From contig CM064485.1 in assembly GCA_032716605.1 (NCBI GenBank), positions 36,631,158-36,695,157 of the forward strand: DNA of 64,000 nt, written 5' to 3'. Both the position numbers and the translations under genes were made by a program. The notes beneath the pieces are model-generated. The model saw only the letters and a list, made by a program, of their open reading frames with translations. It searched no databases and was not told where the DNA came from. The stretch is from Paralithodes platypus (taxonomy: Eukaryota; Arthropoda; Malacostraca; Decapoda; Lithodidae). Below, piece after piece: positions 22,237 through 34,239 of the stretch; position 1 is the stretch's first letter, and the number at the start of each line of letters is the position of its first letter.

Positions 22237-23347
22237 ATGCTATCCTTAAAATGTAATCATTAGTAGAGTTATATTTATACCCCCTGACCTGACCTGACCA
22301 CTGCCCATCTACAAACTTATTATATCTGACCTATTATTGCGAGGTCAATGGAGGGAGAGATTATGTTATTAAGTCACGGAGTTCTTTGTTTTTTGGCTTT
22401 TTACATTTGGGAGGAAAAGAGGGGCAATATGTTCTTTTAGCGGTTATGGATGATGTTGATGAACTTATTTTTATCACGCTATTGTTGACATTTATGTTGT
22501 TGTAAAGAGTGTTTAATGTGATTAATTTTTGTTTGGAAATTATTTACAGTTTTACTTCCATGCATGGGTTGTTAGTGAGTGTGTGTGTATTTGTGTTGCA
22601 CCACATGTGTGCATTTCGCATTAATGTGTGTGTGCGTGTGCACATGCTCCTATTGGGTTGGAATAAACGGTTTTAGTTGAATTATGCTTCATTCTACTTA
22701 TAGATGTCACAGTCCCATAAGGCTACAACCCAAACGATAATAATTCTAAATAACTCTTGGTAAGTTTGGTTATATTAGGATAGGCTAGACTTGGTTAGGT
22801 TAGGTTTGATTAGGCCTAGTTAGGTTAAACTGAGAAACTTTAACGCACTTTGGTGTTGATCGATTCTGAAAGTGGTAATATTAGTTTGAAACCATAATAC
22901 TCTCTCGTCTCTTCTTGCCTTCCCTCAGCTCTTTTGCAGTTATACACGTCCTTCCTTCTGTTGTCACTTCATATTGTCTCAAATAATATTGTTATATTTA
23001 CAATTAATTATACTTTTATTATGCACCTGCGAGCCTGTAATTCTAGGAGGAATCAGCCTTCAGCCGGGACATTTGTCTTGAAAGGGGTGTATGTGGTGTT
23101 TTTTTAAGTTTGATGGAGGTCTAGCGAGGTTACTATAAAATAAATTAATCAATCAACAAATAACATAACGTCTCCATAATTTAACAAAGGCGTAGTTAAC
23201 ACTAATATAGATCTACCGGTTGGCGCGTAACAATGGTGGAGTTGTACGGTCACAGCCTGGGTATTCCTCACAAGTCAGTTGGAACATAATAACTTTTTCC
23301 CCAGTCTTCGAAGTTTAATACATTCTGATAGGTTAGGCTAGATTAGA
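22236..23347. other. Unassigned; GT-rich and TTAGG-like; H fragment
   Basis: Contains GT-rich sequence (22575-22645), degenerate GGTTAGGTTAGG-like motifs (22745-22830) and, at about 23025-23125, a fragment of element H (GCGAGCCTGTAATTCTAGGA, then TTGATGGAGGTCTAGCGAG). No gene recognised. Confidence 0.5.
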
Positions 23348-23818
23348 TTAACTCCCAAATAGCGGGCATGCTTGTTTACATGACCATAGTGCTGGGCGGG
23401 TATATATACCGAAAACAAGCTTCATTCCATGCTCTTTTTCATGCATAACCAAGAGTCAGAGCGTAATACAATTATATACCCCTGAAAGGGCGATAATAGA
23501 GCTTTCCAATGACACCTGAATCATCCTTGTACGGCCACGGGTTATCTTAAAACGATCGTGTAACCGGAGGTGAAAATACCCTAAAATGAACGATTTTTTC
23601 CCGTGGTTTTTTCCTTGTTGGGCAAGGTAGGGACGTGGTGAGGAGAGATAGTATGTGTCAGTGACAGCCACAAGGTGGTGGCGAGCGGCCCCAATGTGAG
23701 AGATCTCTCTCATAGCTCATAATGTTCTCAAAATGGCACCCGTCATATGAAGGGCTCCGCAGGTGTGGGCAATATTCTCTCTCCCGTCATATGACGGTCA
23801 CCTTCGGTTGAGTGTTAA
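23348..23818 (+). mobile_element. TTAA element T1 copy d
   Basis: A 471-bp element with TTAA at both ends (23348-23351 and 23815-23818). It shares with the other T1 copies the AGCGGG near its left end, CTTTTTCATGCATAA, CCCTGAAAGGGCG, GAGCTTTCCAATGACACC and CGATCGTG. Near the right end, two copies of CCCGTCATATGA have cores 44 bp apart (CATATG at 23744 and 23788). It is the most diverged T1 copy. Non-coding. Confidence 0.75.
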
Positions 23819-23915
23819 AATAGCTTGGTTGGGTTTTATCAAGTGTTATCATTGTCTGCAATGTTATAGTCTATTAGGTTACATTTGGGAGTGTAAAAGT
23901 TAATTAGGTTTGGTT

Positions 23916-24673
23916 TAGAGATGTATCGGATATCTAAAAATGGGGATCTGCGGATGCGGATGCGGATATTATTATTATTTTTTTATTTTTTTTATTTTGA
24001 TTTTTTTTGCGGATGCAGATGCGTATGTCTGATGACAATTATCCTCTCGTATGCGGGTACGTATGCCAATTATTATTTTTAAAATTTGCATGTACCTATT
24101 ACTTTTTGGCCTTCCAGCGAACCTTTGAGAATGGAACATCTGTAATTTGCGTCTTGGTTTGGTAACCCTGCTGCTGTAAGTAAACAGAGAAAAGGGTGAA
24201 GGGTAGGGTTGCCAGTTATATATATGGACACATTTACTTTACTCATCCAGTTAGAGATAAAAACACATTTTAGTTAATCTGTAACATTTTGGCACTTAGC
24301 TCATTCTTAATTATGTATGATAATACTGTAACTTTCATTATTGATGAATGGTATACCATTGTAAAATTAAGATATAGACAATCGATATTCAATACCAAGT
24401 TGGCCCTTGTCAACACATTTGCTGCTCACTGCTCTCTCTCTCTCTCTCTCTCTCTCATTTATTATTTGTATTTTGGATAATGATTTATGCATCTTTTTCA
24501 TTAATGTATTTAGAATACCAATACGTAATATATAATATATATATATGTAACTAATGTTATGCATTGATATATTTTGTAATATCCTCATATCCTCATTCTA
24601 AAAGTGTGGATGCGGATGCGGATTTTGTAAAAATGCGGATAATATGCGGATGCAGATATTTGATACATCTCTA
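23916..24673. mobile_element. hAT-like non-autonomous DNA element
   Basis: A 758-bp element with inverted ends TAGAGATGTATCGGATATCT and, on the other strand, TAGAGATGTATCAAATATCT. It is flanked by 8-bp near-identical direct repeats GTTTGGTT (23908-23915) and GATTGGTT (24674-24681). An (C/T)AGAGATG terminus plus an 8-bp duplication is the hAT signature. Clusters of GCGGAT repeats lie just inside both ends, and (CT)n and (TA)n lie inside. No transposase frame. Confidence 0.72.
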
Positions 24674-24681
24674 GATTGGTT

Positions 24682-25140
24682 CTTTGAGAATAAGTTTAGG
24701 CTATGTTGGGTTAGGCTAAAATATATTAAGCTAGGCTACAATAGCAAGGCTATAGTTATATCAATATAGGTTTAGTTGTATCTAGGTATTACTAACCTAG
24801 GTTATTGATAAGCCAAGGTTTGCTTCTCTATTTAAATGTAGGTTAACATAGGCTATGAAGAGTTTATACTTTTTAAATTTAAGTAAGTTTAAGATATTTC
24901 TAGGTCAGATTTTAACGCTATATTAACATTAGGATAGGACTAGGTTAGATTAGGTTAGGCTAAAATACGCAAGGTATAGGGGTGATTATAGTAAAGTAAA
25001 ATAGGTTAGATTAAAGCAAGGTTAGGTGAAGGCAGAGTTAAATTACCGTATATTAGGTTTGGCTTATGTTAGCTAAGCTTAACTGAGATATTAAAACATT
25101 TGTATGGCTAAATATACCTGTAATATTTATGGGGTAATAA
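24682..25140. repeat. Degenerate TTAGG-like repeat segment
   Basis: Many loose copies of GGTTAGG and TTAGGCTA (for example AGATTAGGTTAGGCTAAAAT at 24950-24969). It resembles the arthropod telomere unit TTAGG but is never a clean tandem run. Confidence 0.5.
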
Positions 25141-25149
25141 GACCACCCA

Positions 25150-26036
25150 TTGAGTTATATTAATAATTTATAGAACACAAATAAGGAACGTATCTGTGAC
25201 CTCAAACCTATAGAACCATAACAAAAAAGAACACAAGAAAAAGAAAAACAAAAACATGGAGGTCCAATAATAAAATGTTCGAGCAGAGGTGAAACGCTCC
25301 CCTTGCTCCAGTAATTGCTTGCATACCTGGCCAAAATAAATGTTTCATTGTTATTATCCAGAATATTGTTGCATGGATCAGCAACAATAAAATGTGTTTC
25401 AACAACAGCAATGCCACCGCCACCAACAACAACGACATCAACAACACCAACGCAAAAATTCATCATCACCAACAACACCACCAATGGATATAACCATGAC
25501 AATAAAATTACAGGAGAAGAAATGACAGAATAAATACACACACACACACACACACACACGGAAAATCAAAACAAAACAATAATACGTACATCTACCACAA
25601 CGCCACTACTACAAACGAACCCAACTACCACAAACGCATCACTGCCACCACCACCACAACCGAACCACAACATCAAGGAACAGCAATCACACATACCGAT
25701 AATGTTCTATAAACGACTACAAGCAAAACAATTATTACAACAACATTATCAGCGACATAAACCACTCCAAAAACAATGGCAACAATATTAATATCGAGAT
25801 GACTATTAACCATATTAATCACAACACCAATCACACCAATGAAAATGTTAACAGCACCACCAACAGTTTCAGTAAGTACCCCATAAAGCCACAACAACAA
25901 TAACCCCAATACAATCACAGCAAACACATTAGAGTAACAACTAATTAACTACATCAACTACCACCACTAACACCTTTATCACTGCCACCAGCAACTATAA
26001 TACCATCAACCACATCAAACCCAGCAAATTATGGGG
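25150..26036. other. Low-complexity AAC/ACC-rich tract
   Basis: Plus strand rich in CAACAAC, ACCACCA and AACAAT triplets, with a (CA)n run at 25537-25559. It produces long Val/Leu/Ile-rich frames on the minus strand that have no protein character. No gene. Confidence 0.75.
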
Positions 26037-26374
26037 AGATTTTTACTTGAGACTATTTTTTTGAACTCCATTCTCACTCATGTGTAGCCCAATTTGTTTT
26101 GAAATGTTAAGACGTTTGCTTCATTAGGTTGGCAATTTTAAAACCTTTCGCCCCTTGTCTGCCAATTTCAAGACTTTTCGTGCCATTTAGGTGTCGATTA
26201 TTTCCTGGCCAACGATAGAAAGCCTGTTCTTTAGGAGAAACCGGCCTTCGGCCTGTTTTTTTTTCTTCTTTCTACCAAATAAATTATGTACACATTTATC
26301 TCCAAGGGGGGTCTTGGGGGTATTTTGTAAAGCTTGATGGAGGTCTAGCGAGCAAACTAAAAGCCTCCCCTAAG
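26037..26374 (+). mobile_element. TTAA element H copy e (ends decayed)
   Basis: Same layout as H-a: ATTAGG(n)GGCAATTTTAAAACC-type repeats, CTGGCCAACGATAGAAAGCC, hairpin CGGCCTTCGGCC, and TTGATGGAGGTCTAGCGAG. Ends are TTATGGGGAGA and, on the other strand, CTTAGGGGAGGC, so each TTAA has mutated. Confidence 0.65.
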
Positions 26375-27087
26375 GAACACAATACAAACATCACAACAGT
26401 AAATACTACCATCACCATCACGACCTCTCTTATAACCAATAGCACCATCAATAGAAAACATCTACCATGTCTATCATAAAGAATAACAACAAACAGAATA
26501 CCATTTATGTGACTGCAATAATAACTGTTACTATCCCTACCTTCGCGAGCACATTATAACAAGTTTCTTTGCATGTCTGTTACAAGAAATTATTGTTTGA
26601 ATTTATAGCTATCGGTTAATTGCCATTTCCCCATTTTGATTATTCAGCTATAATGAACATATTGTAGCGAAATATGTTGTTATTTATAAAGATCTGGCAT
26701 TAATATTATTATACAGAATCTCAAACAGGAAGACATCCAAGAAGTCCCCACCAGCTTTACACCAGTCCCAACACCTGAGACAACACAAGCTTCCACTACA
26801 CATATAGCTGTAATCCAGATGGTTTATGCAGTGCCACCCTTCACCTTTCTACCTCGTTATCTCTCCCTAAATCAAGTACAATCATGGAGCCGATGACGTC
26901 AGAGCTCCGCTCACCCCGAGTATATATCATGCAGCTGGCAACCTACCTGCTGCCACACCTGCAACCTGGGAAGGCAAATTACTGGTACCTGAGAATGCCG
27001 GTCCATAGGAAAAAGGACACAAGAGCCACCCAAACACCACCACAAAGGCCCTTTCTAAGCCCAAGGACTCCAGGATCAAATCACTGT
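26375..27087. other. Unassigned spacer
   Basis: No gene recognised. It could include a strongly decayed 3' end of LINE D on the minus strand. A TGACGTCA palindrome occurs at about 26894. Confidence 0.4.
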
Positions 27088-29888
27088 TCAGTGTCCATAT
27101 CTTACATTATATGACATATAAGAAGACAGAGAGCACAATTTTTTAAAGATTTGCAACTTAGTCCTTCTGCACAGGTATTGACATCGCCATTTGCTCTTAT
27201 TAAGAAAATACATAACCCAATATGCTAGACCAAGGCGATGTACAACATCATGGCCTGACTGACCAATGTTATAGATCACCAAAAGCTTGAACTTTAGTAT
27301 TAGTCAAAGAGACTTATAGACCCAGAGGCCCTGATTCCTCATTTAGTGGCTCGAGACCTGGTATGAGAATCTCTACCGTCTCCACCAGGATCGCTGCATC
27401 ATCAGCAAAGTGAAAGTCAGGGATCTTGATTTTGCCGACCGATGCTTCGAATTGACTACGACTGACTGTTCGGCCCAGTATTAATTAGGTATAAATGTTG
27501 AAAAGTAAAGATGCCAGAGAGTAATCACTGGTGGTATCCCACGGAGATGAAGAAGCTCCCACAGTGTCTGCAGATGCACTGAGTCAAATACCAATTTGAT
27601 TAAAAAAAAGCAGCCCCTCTCAAAAACTTAAGTCAATGTTCCACAAGGATCCAGAGTGCCAGAATTTAGTCAATCGTTGACTTCATGGGTGTAAAACCAG
27701 ATTGCCTTTGGAGTGCCTGCCTTTGGAGTGCCTTCGGTCACCTGGGCTTTATTAGTGGTAAGCAAGGAGGGTATTGTGGAGACGCTCGGATATGGTCTTG
27801 ATCTTGCTCGGGACCTTGGGGCTGCTCGGCCATACAGCCTGGGGAACAGCAACAACAGCAACGAATATGATAGCACTGTCGCGTGAAAAGTGCCGTGATG
27901 ATAAGGCAGTAGGCTATCAACCCTGCATCAACTGGTATCAGTTTTACTAATATTTGTATCAATATAATTGATTATGAATAAAAAGTGCAATTACTCTGTT
28001 ATTTTTAACGTGTTGCTAATCAAAATATAATTATATACTACCTATTAACGATACAAATGAGTTAATTAAAGCCAAGGAGGGAATGTAGCATAGCCTACTA
28101 TAGCTTGTTAGTGCGACTGTACTAGGGCCTGTCCTAAGTTGATGATACACGAATATTAAACATAGCATTCTCGTAGAACTGTGGAAGAATTCACCATTAA
28201 AGAGAATATGGATACAACTATTTTCAATGTTTTGTTTTAAATATAGTCTTTATATAGGCTACCTGTCATTTAATCTTTTAAAGGAAAGTTATTTTCACCA
28301 GACGAGATTCGTCCTAGTCCTAGCTCAGACACTGTCCCAAGGTAAGTCCTAACCTTTTATGAATATGTCTTAGGACTCAAGTCCCAACTAGGACTAGTCC
28401 TAGGAGTTTAGGACAAAATTTAGGAATATTCCTAGGAACGTTTATGAATACCGGCCCAAGAGTTTTTACATCCTTCACCCTAACCACAGCTTCCCTTACC
28501 TCAGCAAAGGAGAGAGGGTGGATCTTTCTTGATTGGAGGATCAGGAACCAATGGCTCTTCATTTACTACTTGAATTTGTTTACCAGGGTGGTTAGCCATG
28601 AATAGCTGCTCAAAGTACTCAGTCCAGTGGGCTCTGTACTCACTATCACCCTATGCGATTGCGCCATCTGCCATTCAAACTGAGTTGACCTGGGGTGTAA
28701 ACTTGGAGCGGATATTCTTCAGGGCTCAGTAAGCAAGCAGGAGGTCATTTGCAAATAAGTAGCCCTCAACCTCCTCAGTAATTCCCCTGACATACCTCTT
28801 TCCACAAAAATACTCTTGCTCTACGGGACAGATTCTGCTCTTGTCCCAGTCTCCAGTTAGTCAGTCAGAACGGCTCTCCTTTATAATATTTATTGTCTCG
28901 CTCAATATAAAGCCTCTCATTAAGTTTGGTTTATCTCCAACATAGCCTATTCACCAACTGCAGCAAGTGCCTCATGCCTGAAGCTATCCCACAGTTCCAC
29001 AGGGCCCTCCAAGGAAGCAAGTAACTCAACCCGATTTGAGACAGTCACTAAATACTCCCTCACAATATTGAGCTTCTCAAGATGAAAACATCGCCAATGA
29101 CAAATTGAGATATTGTTGTTTAGAAGTGCAGCCTTATAGTAGCAACAACAAGCCTGTGGTCAGTAGAAAAGGGCTCAGGACTGCTGTGGTACCTGCAATT
29201 CTGAAGGATTCTCCAACAGGTGTCTATGAGCATGTGGTTAATCCCTTTCATAGCATTGCCAGCATTGGAATACCAAGTCCAGGTATGTAAGTTTCGTCTC
29301 TGGAATTAGGATCCCGCAATCCTCAACTTCATGGACCTTGTGAAGTTCAGGAATAGAGGACTATTGACATTCCTGTTACAAGAGCCATGAACACCTACAC
29401 AGTTCTCGTTGCCAGCCCTGTCAATGGCAATAACTGCATTGTAGCTCAGTAGGAGCTTACACTACAATCAGATATATGAAGCCTAACATGAGCTTCAGTC
29501 TCACCTGCATTATACTTTCATCAACTGGAGTAACCGCTACCACTGAGGTAAATAGAGAGGAATAATTATGGGCACCATTGCCAGACCCAGAACAATAGTA
29601 ATTAAGTATAGTCTTCACTACTGATCTCGCCACTGCCAGATCGCCTCACCTTGAGAGGGCCGCTATGTCAACCATCAACCTCCGTAACACTCCAGATAGA
29701 AGAGGTGGTTGGTTATCGTTCGAAAGTGTTAGGATGTTCCAAGACCCGACCCGGAGACCCTCCCAGATATTTAGTCCCAGGGTGAGCCTTCGGGGTTGTG
29801 AAACGTCTTCGCCGCCGTAATTAAAAGTTGTGCCAAGGCGCCCGCCAAACTTCCGAGTACAGGGGCTCCCGGAGGCTTTAGCCTGCAC
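27088..29888 (-). pseudogene. LINE D endonuclease-RT remnant
   Basis: Blocks on the minus strand: endonuclease start LRVGSWNILTLS with LRRLMVDIAALS (29760-29646); linker with FHLEKL and NRVELLASLEGPVELWDSF (about 29095-28985); WTEYFEQLFMANHPGK near 28600; EVREAVVRVKDV near 28490; then, after an insertion, ERLHNTLLAYH near 27760, FDSVHLQTLWELLHLRGIP near 27560, FHFADDAAILVET near 27400 and WRCQYLCRRTKLQIFKKL near 27160. The catalytic FADD survives. The block before it (RQGCVLAP) is deleted. Confidence 0.75.
27845..28456. mobile_element. Insertion in LINE D with CCTAGG palindromes
   Basis: RT coding similarity stops at about 28456 and resumes at about 27845. The right end, read on the minus strand, begins GGGCCGGTATTCATAAACG, and a related GGGCCTGTCCTAAG stands at 28124. 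The 28300-28440 part is full of CCTAGGACTAGTCCTAG-type palindromes. It is probably a MITE, but no target duplication can be shown. Confidence 0.4.
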
Positions 29889-30233
29889 TCAGCATGATGG
29901 CCAATCTGGTCCGGTGGGTTGGGCCAACCCAAGAAGGGTTAATCTGGGCCGCAGTCATTCTCACGATCCCTTGACCTTTTTCTAACTTTTGTTTTAGTGG
30001 CGGTTGTTGTCTATACAAGGGCTTGAACACAAGCCCTGCCCCAAACAGCTAGCATTCCGCCCCGGGTCACTGGATTCGTGGAGGGAGGTTTCTTTTTCAG
30101 GATTTTCCTTCCCTTAGATGGGTCCTGGAGATCATGTGGTGAAATAGGAAAACTAGTAATTATCATACACCCTATAAATCTCTGCCTAACTAGGAGTACT
30201 TCCCTGGCCAGCTGGGACCTGCAACCACGACCA

Positions 30234-31397
30234 TATATATATATATATATACGAAAATTACTACATAACCAAATACAAATACCACTAAAGAAAAGCACAA
30301 TCGCCACCATAGTAAACACGACAAAGCCTCGAACAAGAATGACAAGTACCCCATAAACACAACATGCAAGCACAACCAGCACTATAACCACTACTAGAAG
30401 GCCAGTCGAGAGAGCGCATACTTCTGTCTACGCTGGCGTATGTATGTGCTCTATCGATCGCTTCCTAAATGGAATCCTTACTTTATTGGCGCATATCTTC
30501 TGTGCCAACCAGCATCTATTTTCTGCCAACCAACCTTTGTGAAAACAACTTGTTCTATGATATCTTGTTAACAGAGAGACAGGCAAACAAACTGATAAAC
30601 AAACGGAGGCAAGAACATAGCCTCCTGCAACTTTGTCTGCGGAGGTAACAACACCCTCTACAACAATAACAAATATTCCATTAACACCACAAACATGAAT
30701 AACAACCACCATAACAATCACAACAACACCCTCAACAACAATAGCCAAATAAAGCGTTGTGGGAGTTATTGCCAGAGCAAGTGACAGTATTATCCTCTGG
30801 TTCATTATACCCGGCTCGTGTTGTGGTGGTTATCCACCTGATACGGCTTATGGAGGTTCATGGCTATTCATGCAGGTCACCGGGGAACACTCAATCTTGA
30901 TGAGAAAACTTGTACATTGTAGAAATAGACAGTTTTAAATCTTACGAGCGGAAGCAAAGGGCAACAATAGATAAAAAACGGCAAACACTTGAAGGCATAT
31001 ATTACTTTATATCTGAAATACTTAGTTTCTCATCATAGTAAAACTGTTGAATCCAGCTTTACTTATGGGGCCGTATATATGCATATTGGTACGTGTACAG
31101 TAGACTGAGATATGCTTATGAATTAATTACATTTCCACAACATATTGTATTTTGTACAGTCACTCAAAAGCATAATTGACCATTTGCGTTTTTCATTTTA
31201 CAAAAACTTAATTTGTTCTGTATTAGATATAGACTATGTAACCTGATATTTACTGATTAAAAAAATACTCGAGTAACTTTATCTCAATTTATATAATTAC
31301 ATTGAAACACTTAATTCAATACGTTGTTTATCAGTGACTATAGGAAATATTATATATATATATGTTCATTTTATCATTATATGTAGGCCTATACGTG
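30234..31397. other. Low-complexity and unassigned sequence
   Basis: Short (TA)n at 30234-30251, ACA/ACC-rich sequence to about 30380 and again at 30640-30750, then AT-rich sequence without recognised motif. Confidence 0.55.

Positions 31398-31441
<44 letters not shown>
31398..31441. repeat. (TA)n microsatellite
   Basis: TA run directly at the 3' end of LINE C copy 2; a second TA run (31800-31826) stands at its 5' end. Confidence 0.9.
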
Positions 31442-31443
<2 letters not shown>

Positions 31444-31800
31444 ATTGCCTGACGCCGTGATCCCCGAAGGGGTGGCCACGAACGAACCGCCCCCATGCAC
31501 CTCTGTCCCCAGTCAGTCGACGCCCCTCCTCCCAACCAGCACCGCCTTCATTCATATACTTCCTCACTCCATCCTTCCACCTCTGCTTCGGTCTACCTCT
31601 CCCTCTCTGTCCTTCCACCTCGCTCTCGTACACCCTCTTAGTCATTCTCTCGCTTTCCATACGTTCCATATGGCCGAATCATCTCAAGTTGTTCCTTTTC
31701 ACACTTTCCAGCACATCTATCTCCACACCACACCTCCTTCTTACTTCCTCATTCGTCTGTCTATCCCTCCATGTAACTCCGCAGGCACTTCTCAAGTATA
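31441..31800 (-). mobile_element. LINE C copy 2, 3' fragment
   Basis: Minus-strand 3' fragment of LINE C inserted in (TA)n. Coding remnant about 31797-31442: SACGVTWRDRQTNEE, GVEIDVLESVKRN, a TGA where other copies have a Trp codon (LRWFGH), then MERMESERMTKRVYES to the natural end HPFGDHGVRQ. The 3' boundary TCTATTGCCTGA matches copy 1. Confidence 0.85.
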
Positions 31801-31826
31801 TAATATATATATATATATATATATAT

Positions 31827-32534
31827 CCCCCAGCTATGCGGTATATGGCTCAGTATATCTTAATAAATAAAGGTCAATGTTTGTCAGTTACCCGATCAGT
31901 TACCCGACCTTTGTTACTAAACTCCTCCCACAGTTTTGGTGCCAGGTTGGAGTGTGGGGCACCGTTGGAAAGCCCAGGCTTTGGAGATGGTTTTAGGCGA
32001 GTTTAGTGGAAATCAGAGACACTTTTGTTTAATACAATATTATTTTCGGCAGAACTTATGTAGTATACGGGAGCGAAAAGAATGCGAAAAAAATGGCCGT
32101 TTGGGGCAGAAGGAGTCCTCCGATCGAAAAGGTGTATGGAACGAAAGTTGTTCGCAGTCTCCAAAATGGGGGTACGGATGAGGTCAGATCCTAAATCGGA
32201 GGTCATTTAGCGGCCGAAATCGAGGTCGCCGTTTAATGAGGCACATGGAGGTCGAGGCCGGTGATTATGGTAGTAGTAGTATTGTGATGATTGTGGTAGT
32301 AGTGATTGATGATGGTGATTATGGTAGTAGTAGTGGTGGTAGTAGTGATGGTGATTATGGTGATTACCCGGGCAACGCCGTACTGTATATATACATAAGT
32401 AGTTTTCATATTAAACATTGTGTTTAACTTAGGAAGGACCTTTGTAATGAAGAGAAGGAGGGGAGAAGACTGGTAGAGCGAGAATTAAATCACGGTTAAT
32501 AAGAACTCAGATACCTTTAGTTCATCTCCAGGCT

Positions 32535-32540
<6 letters not shown>
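31827..32540. other. Unassigned; GTA/GGT-rich part
   Basis: A CG-containing section (31920-32240) with no recognised motif, then GTAGTAGTGGTGAT-type repeats (32260-32360). No gene. Confidence 0.5.
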
Positions 32541-32584
<44 letters not shown>

Positions 32585-32683
32585 GTACAGTATGTATAAA
32601 TATGTATGTATGTACAGTATATATGTATGTGTATATGTGTATATATGTATGTATATGTATATATATATATATATATATATACC

Positions 32684-32781
<98 letters not shown>

Positions 32782-32790
32782 CTGTATATA
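32541..32790. repeat. (CT)n and (TA)n microsatellites
   Basis: (CT)n at 32541-32580, TATG-type repeats, then (TA)n to about 32790. Confidence 0.95.
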
Positions 32791-33260
32791 GTTTGTAAGG
32801 CCGGACTGCCTAGTAAGGACCTTGAGGTCTGTGTGGTCTGTGTATCTATGTAGCTCTATGTAGCTCTCTCTCCTACTATAAACGGTCATTGTCAGTAGTA
32901 GTATTAAGGCCGTATTAAAGAGACCGCAAGGTCTGTGTGGTCCGAGTATCTGTGCAACTCTGCATTGCGGCTCAGTCCTGCATTGCTCCCTCGAATATGG
33001 TGGTGGTGGTGGTGGTGGTAGATGTGATAGTAGTGGCGATGGTGGTAGTGGCGATAGTAGTGGTGATAGTGGCCAGTACGTGTGATAGTGGTGGTAGCTC
33101 TGTCCATATTCGTAGTGGTGGTAGCTATGGTAGTGATGATAGGAACGGTAATGGTGGTAGTGTTAGTAGTTTCAGTAGTGATGATATTTCTGGTAGTAGC
33201 TGTCATAATATTGGTAGCTTTGTTGTTTAATATCACAAATATGGTATACTTATAAAGGTA
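32791..33260. other. GGT-rich low complexity and a short duplication
   Basis: A diverged duplication, AAGGTCTGTGTGGTC at 32932 and TTGAGGTCTGTGTGGTCT at 32822, is followed by GGTGGTGGT / AGTAGTGGT repeats (32998-33220). The resulting Val/Gly/Ser frames are not genes. Confidence 0.65.
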
Positions 33261-33458
33261 TTAACCCTTTCTTTATTATATTCTGGCTACTATTAGACGA
33301 ATTAATTCAGCTTAGGAAAGGATGTCTACCAATTAGAAGGATACGAACTATCTCAATTTATTCTTATATCTACCATATATCCTTCCTAAGCTTCATAAAA
33401 TCGTCTAAATGTAGGTAGGATAAACTTAAAGATACGTCGCCGGTACAGAAGGGGTTAA
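33261..33458. mobile_element. TTAA MITE T3 copy b
   Basis: A 198-bp element bounded by TTAA (33261-33264 and 33455-33458). Ends: TTAACCCTTTCTTTATTATA and, on the other strand, TTAACCCCTTCTGTACCGG. A long internal inverted repeat pairs TTAGACGA(n)AGCTTAGGAAAGGAT with ATCCTTCCTAAGCT(n)CGTCTAA. It shares CTGGCTA and TTAGACGA with T3-a. Confidence 0.75.
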
Positions 33459-33815
33459 CTGTAGTAATTGTTATAGTTGTGTTAGTGTTCGTGAAGGTGG
33501 ATGTTTTTATAGAAGTAGTTGCAGTGTTATTGTCTACAGTAATGACTATGGTGATAAATGTAGGATTTATTGTAACTGTGATACTGATGTTAACAGTGGC
33601 TGTTTTAGTGGCAGTGATGGTCCTGAAGTAAAAACCGCATAGACACAGTTGATATACTTGGCAACTTTAGTTATCATATCGTGTTAACAGGTACGTTTGT
33701 TTTCTCCTTAAGCATTGTGAGTCCACAGGTATTAAATGTCATCCCATTTACTTATCGTTATTACGAAATAGGACAATTGGAGCACGACCTCCTCTTTACT
33801 CTACGTCTCCTTTAT
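33459..33815. other. Unassigned GT/TA-rich spacer
   Basis: No motif recognised. Confidence 0.5.
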
Positions 33816-34239
33816 CCTTTTATTCTTTACGTGGATGAGGGAGACAGAAGGCAAAACTGCCTGTGACGACTGCCTCCCCCAAAGTTGAAAGTGACAGGGC
33901 CAAAATCAAGGAATGTTCGAGTCGAAATGTCTTGACACACTGAGTTTGAAACAATTTAAGTCACAAGATGAGGGACAGATTGATTCAGGGAAAGAGTTCC
34001 AGAGCTAAGCTGTTGAATAGAAGAAAGATTGGGAGTATCGTTATACTCTTGGGTTGAAGAGTTGCACAGAGAAGGGGTAGCATTGTGTTGCAAGGCCGGT
34101 ATTACGTGCCCTACGTAAAGGAGGGGACTGAGAGAGCTCTGAGAAACACTGATTATTGTAGCAGCGATAGAATAGCGAGAGAGATGCAAAACTACGGCGA
34201 AGAGAGAGAGATTGCAGAGAATCGGTGAGTGGACGTGAG

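Larger units (their letters stand above)
27088..30230 (-). mobile_element. LINE D, near full length, decayed and interrupted
   Basis: Minus-strand copy of the widespread LINE whose product is often annotated as craniofacial development protein 2-like. From about 30230 down: a probable 5' untranslated region (with GACCCGGGGCGGAATGC), endonuclease from 29888, linker, RT with an insertion near 27845-28456, and C-terminal region to 27088. It has many stops and frameshifts. Confidence 0.75.

Noticed and set aside
23205..23240. TGGCGCGTAACAATGG-like string as an LTR-retrotransposon primer-binding site
   Set aside because: No LTR pair and no gag-pol frame nearby.
25155..25927. Hydrophobic Val/Leu-rich minus-strand frames resembling membrane proteins
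   Set aside because: They result from CAA/ACC-rich low-complexity DNA. No start context or conserved motif.
32904..33236. Thr/His-rich minus-strand frame
   Set aside because: Translation of a GGT/AGT repeat tract. No protein character.
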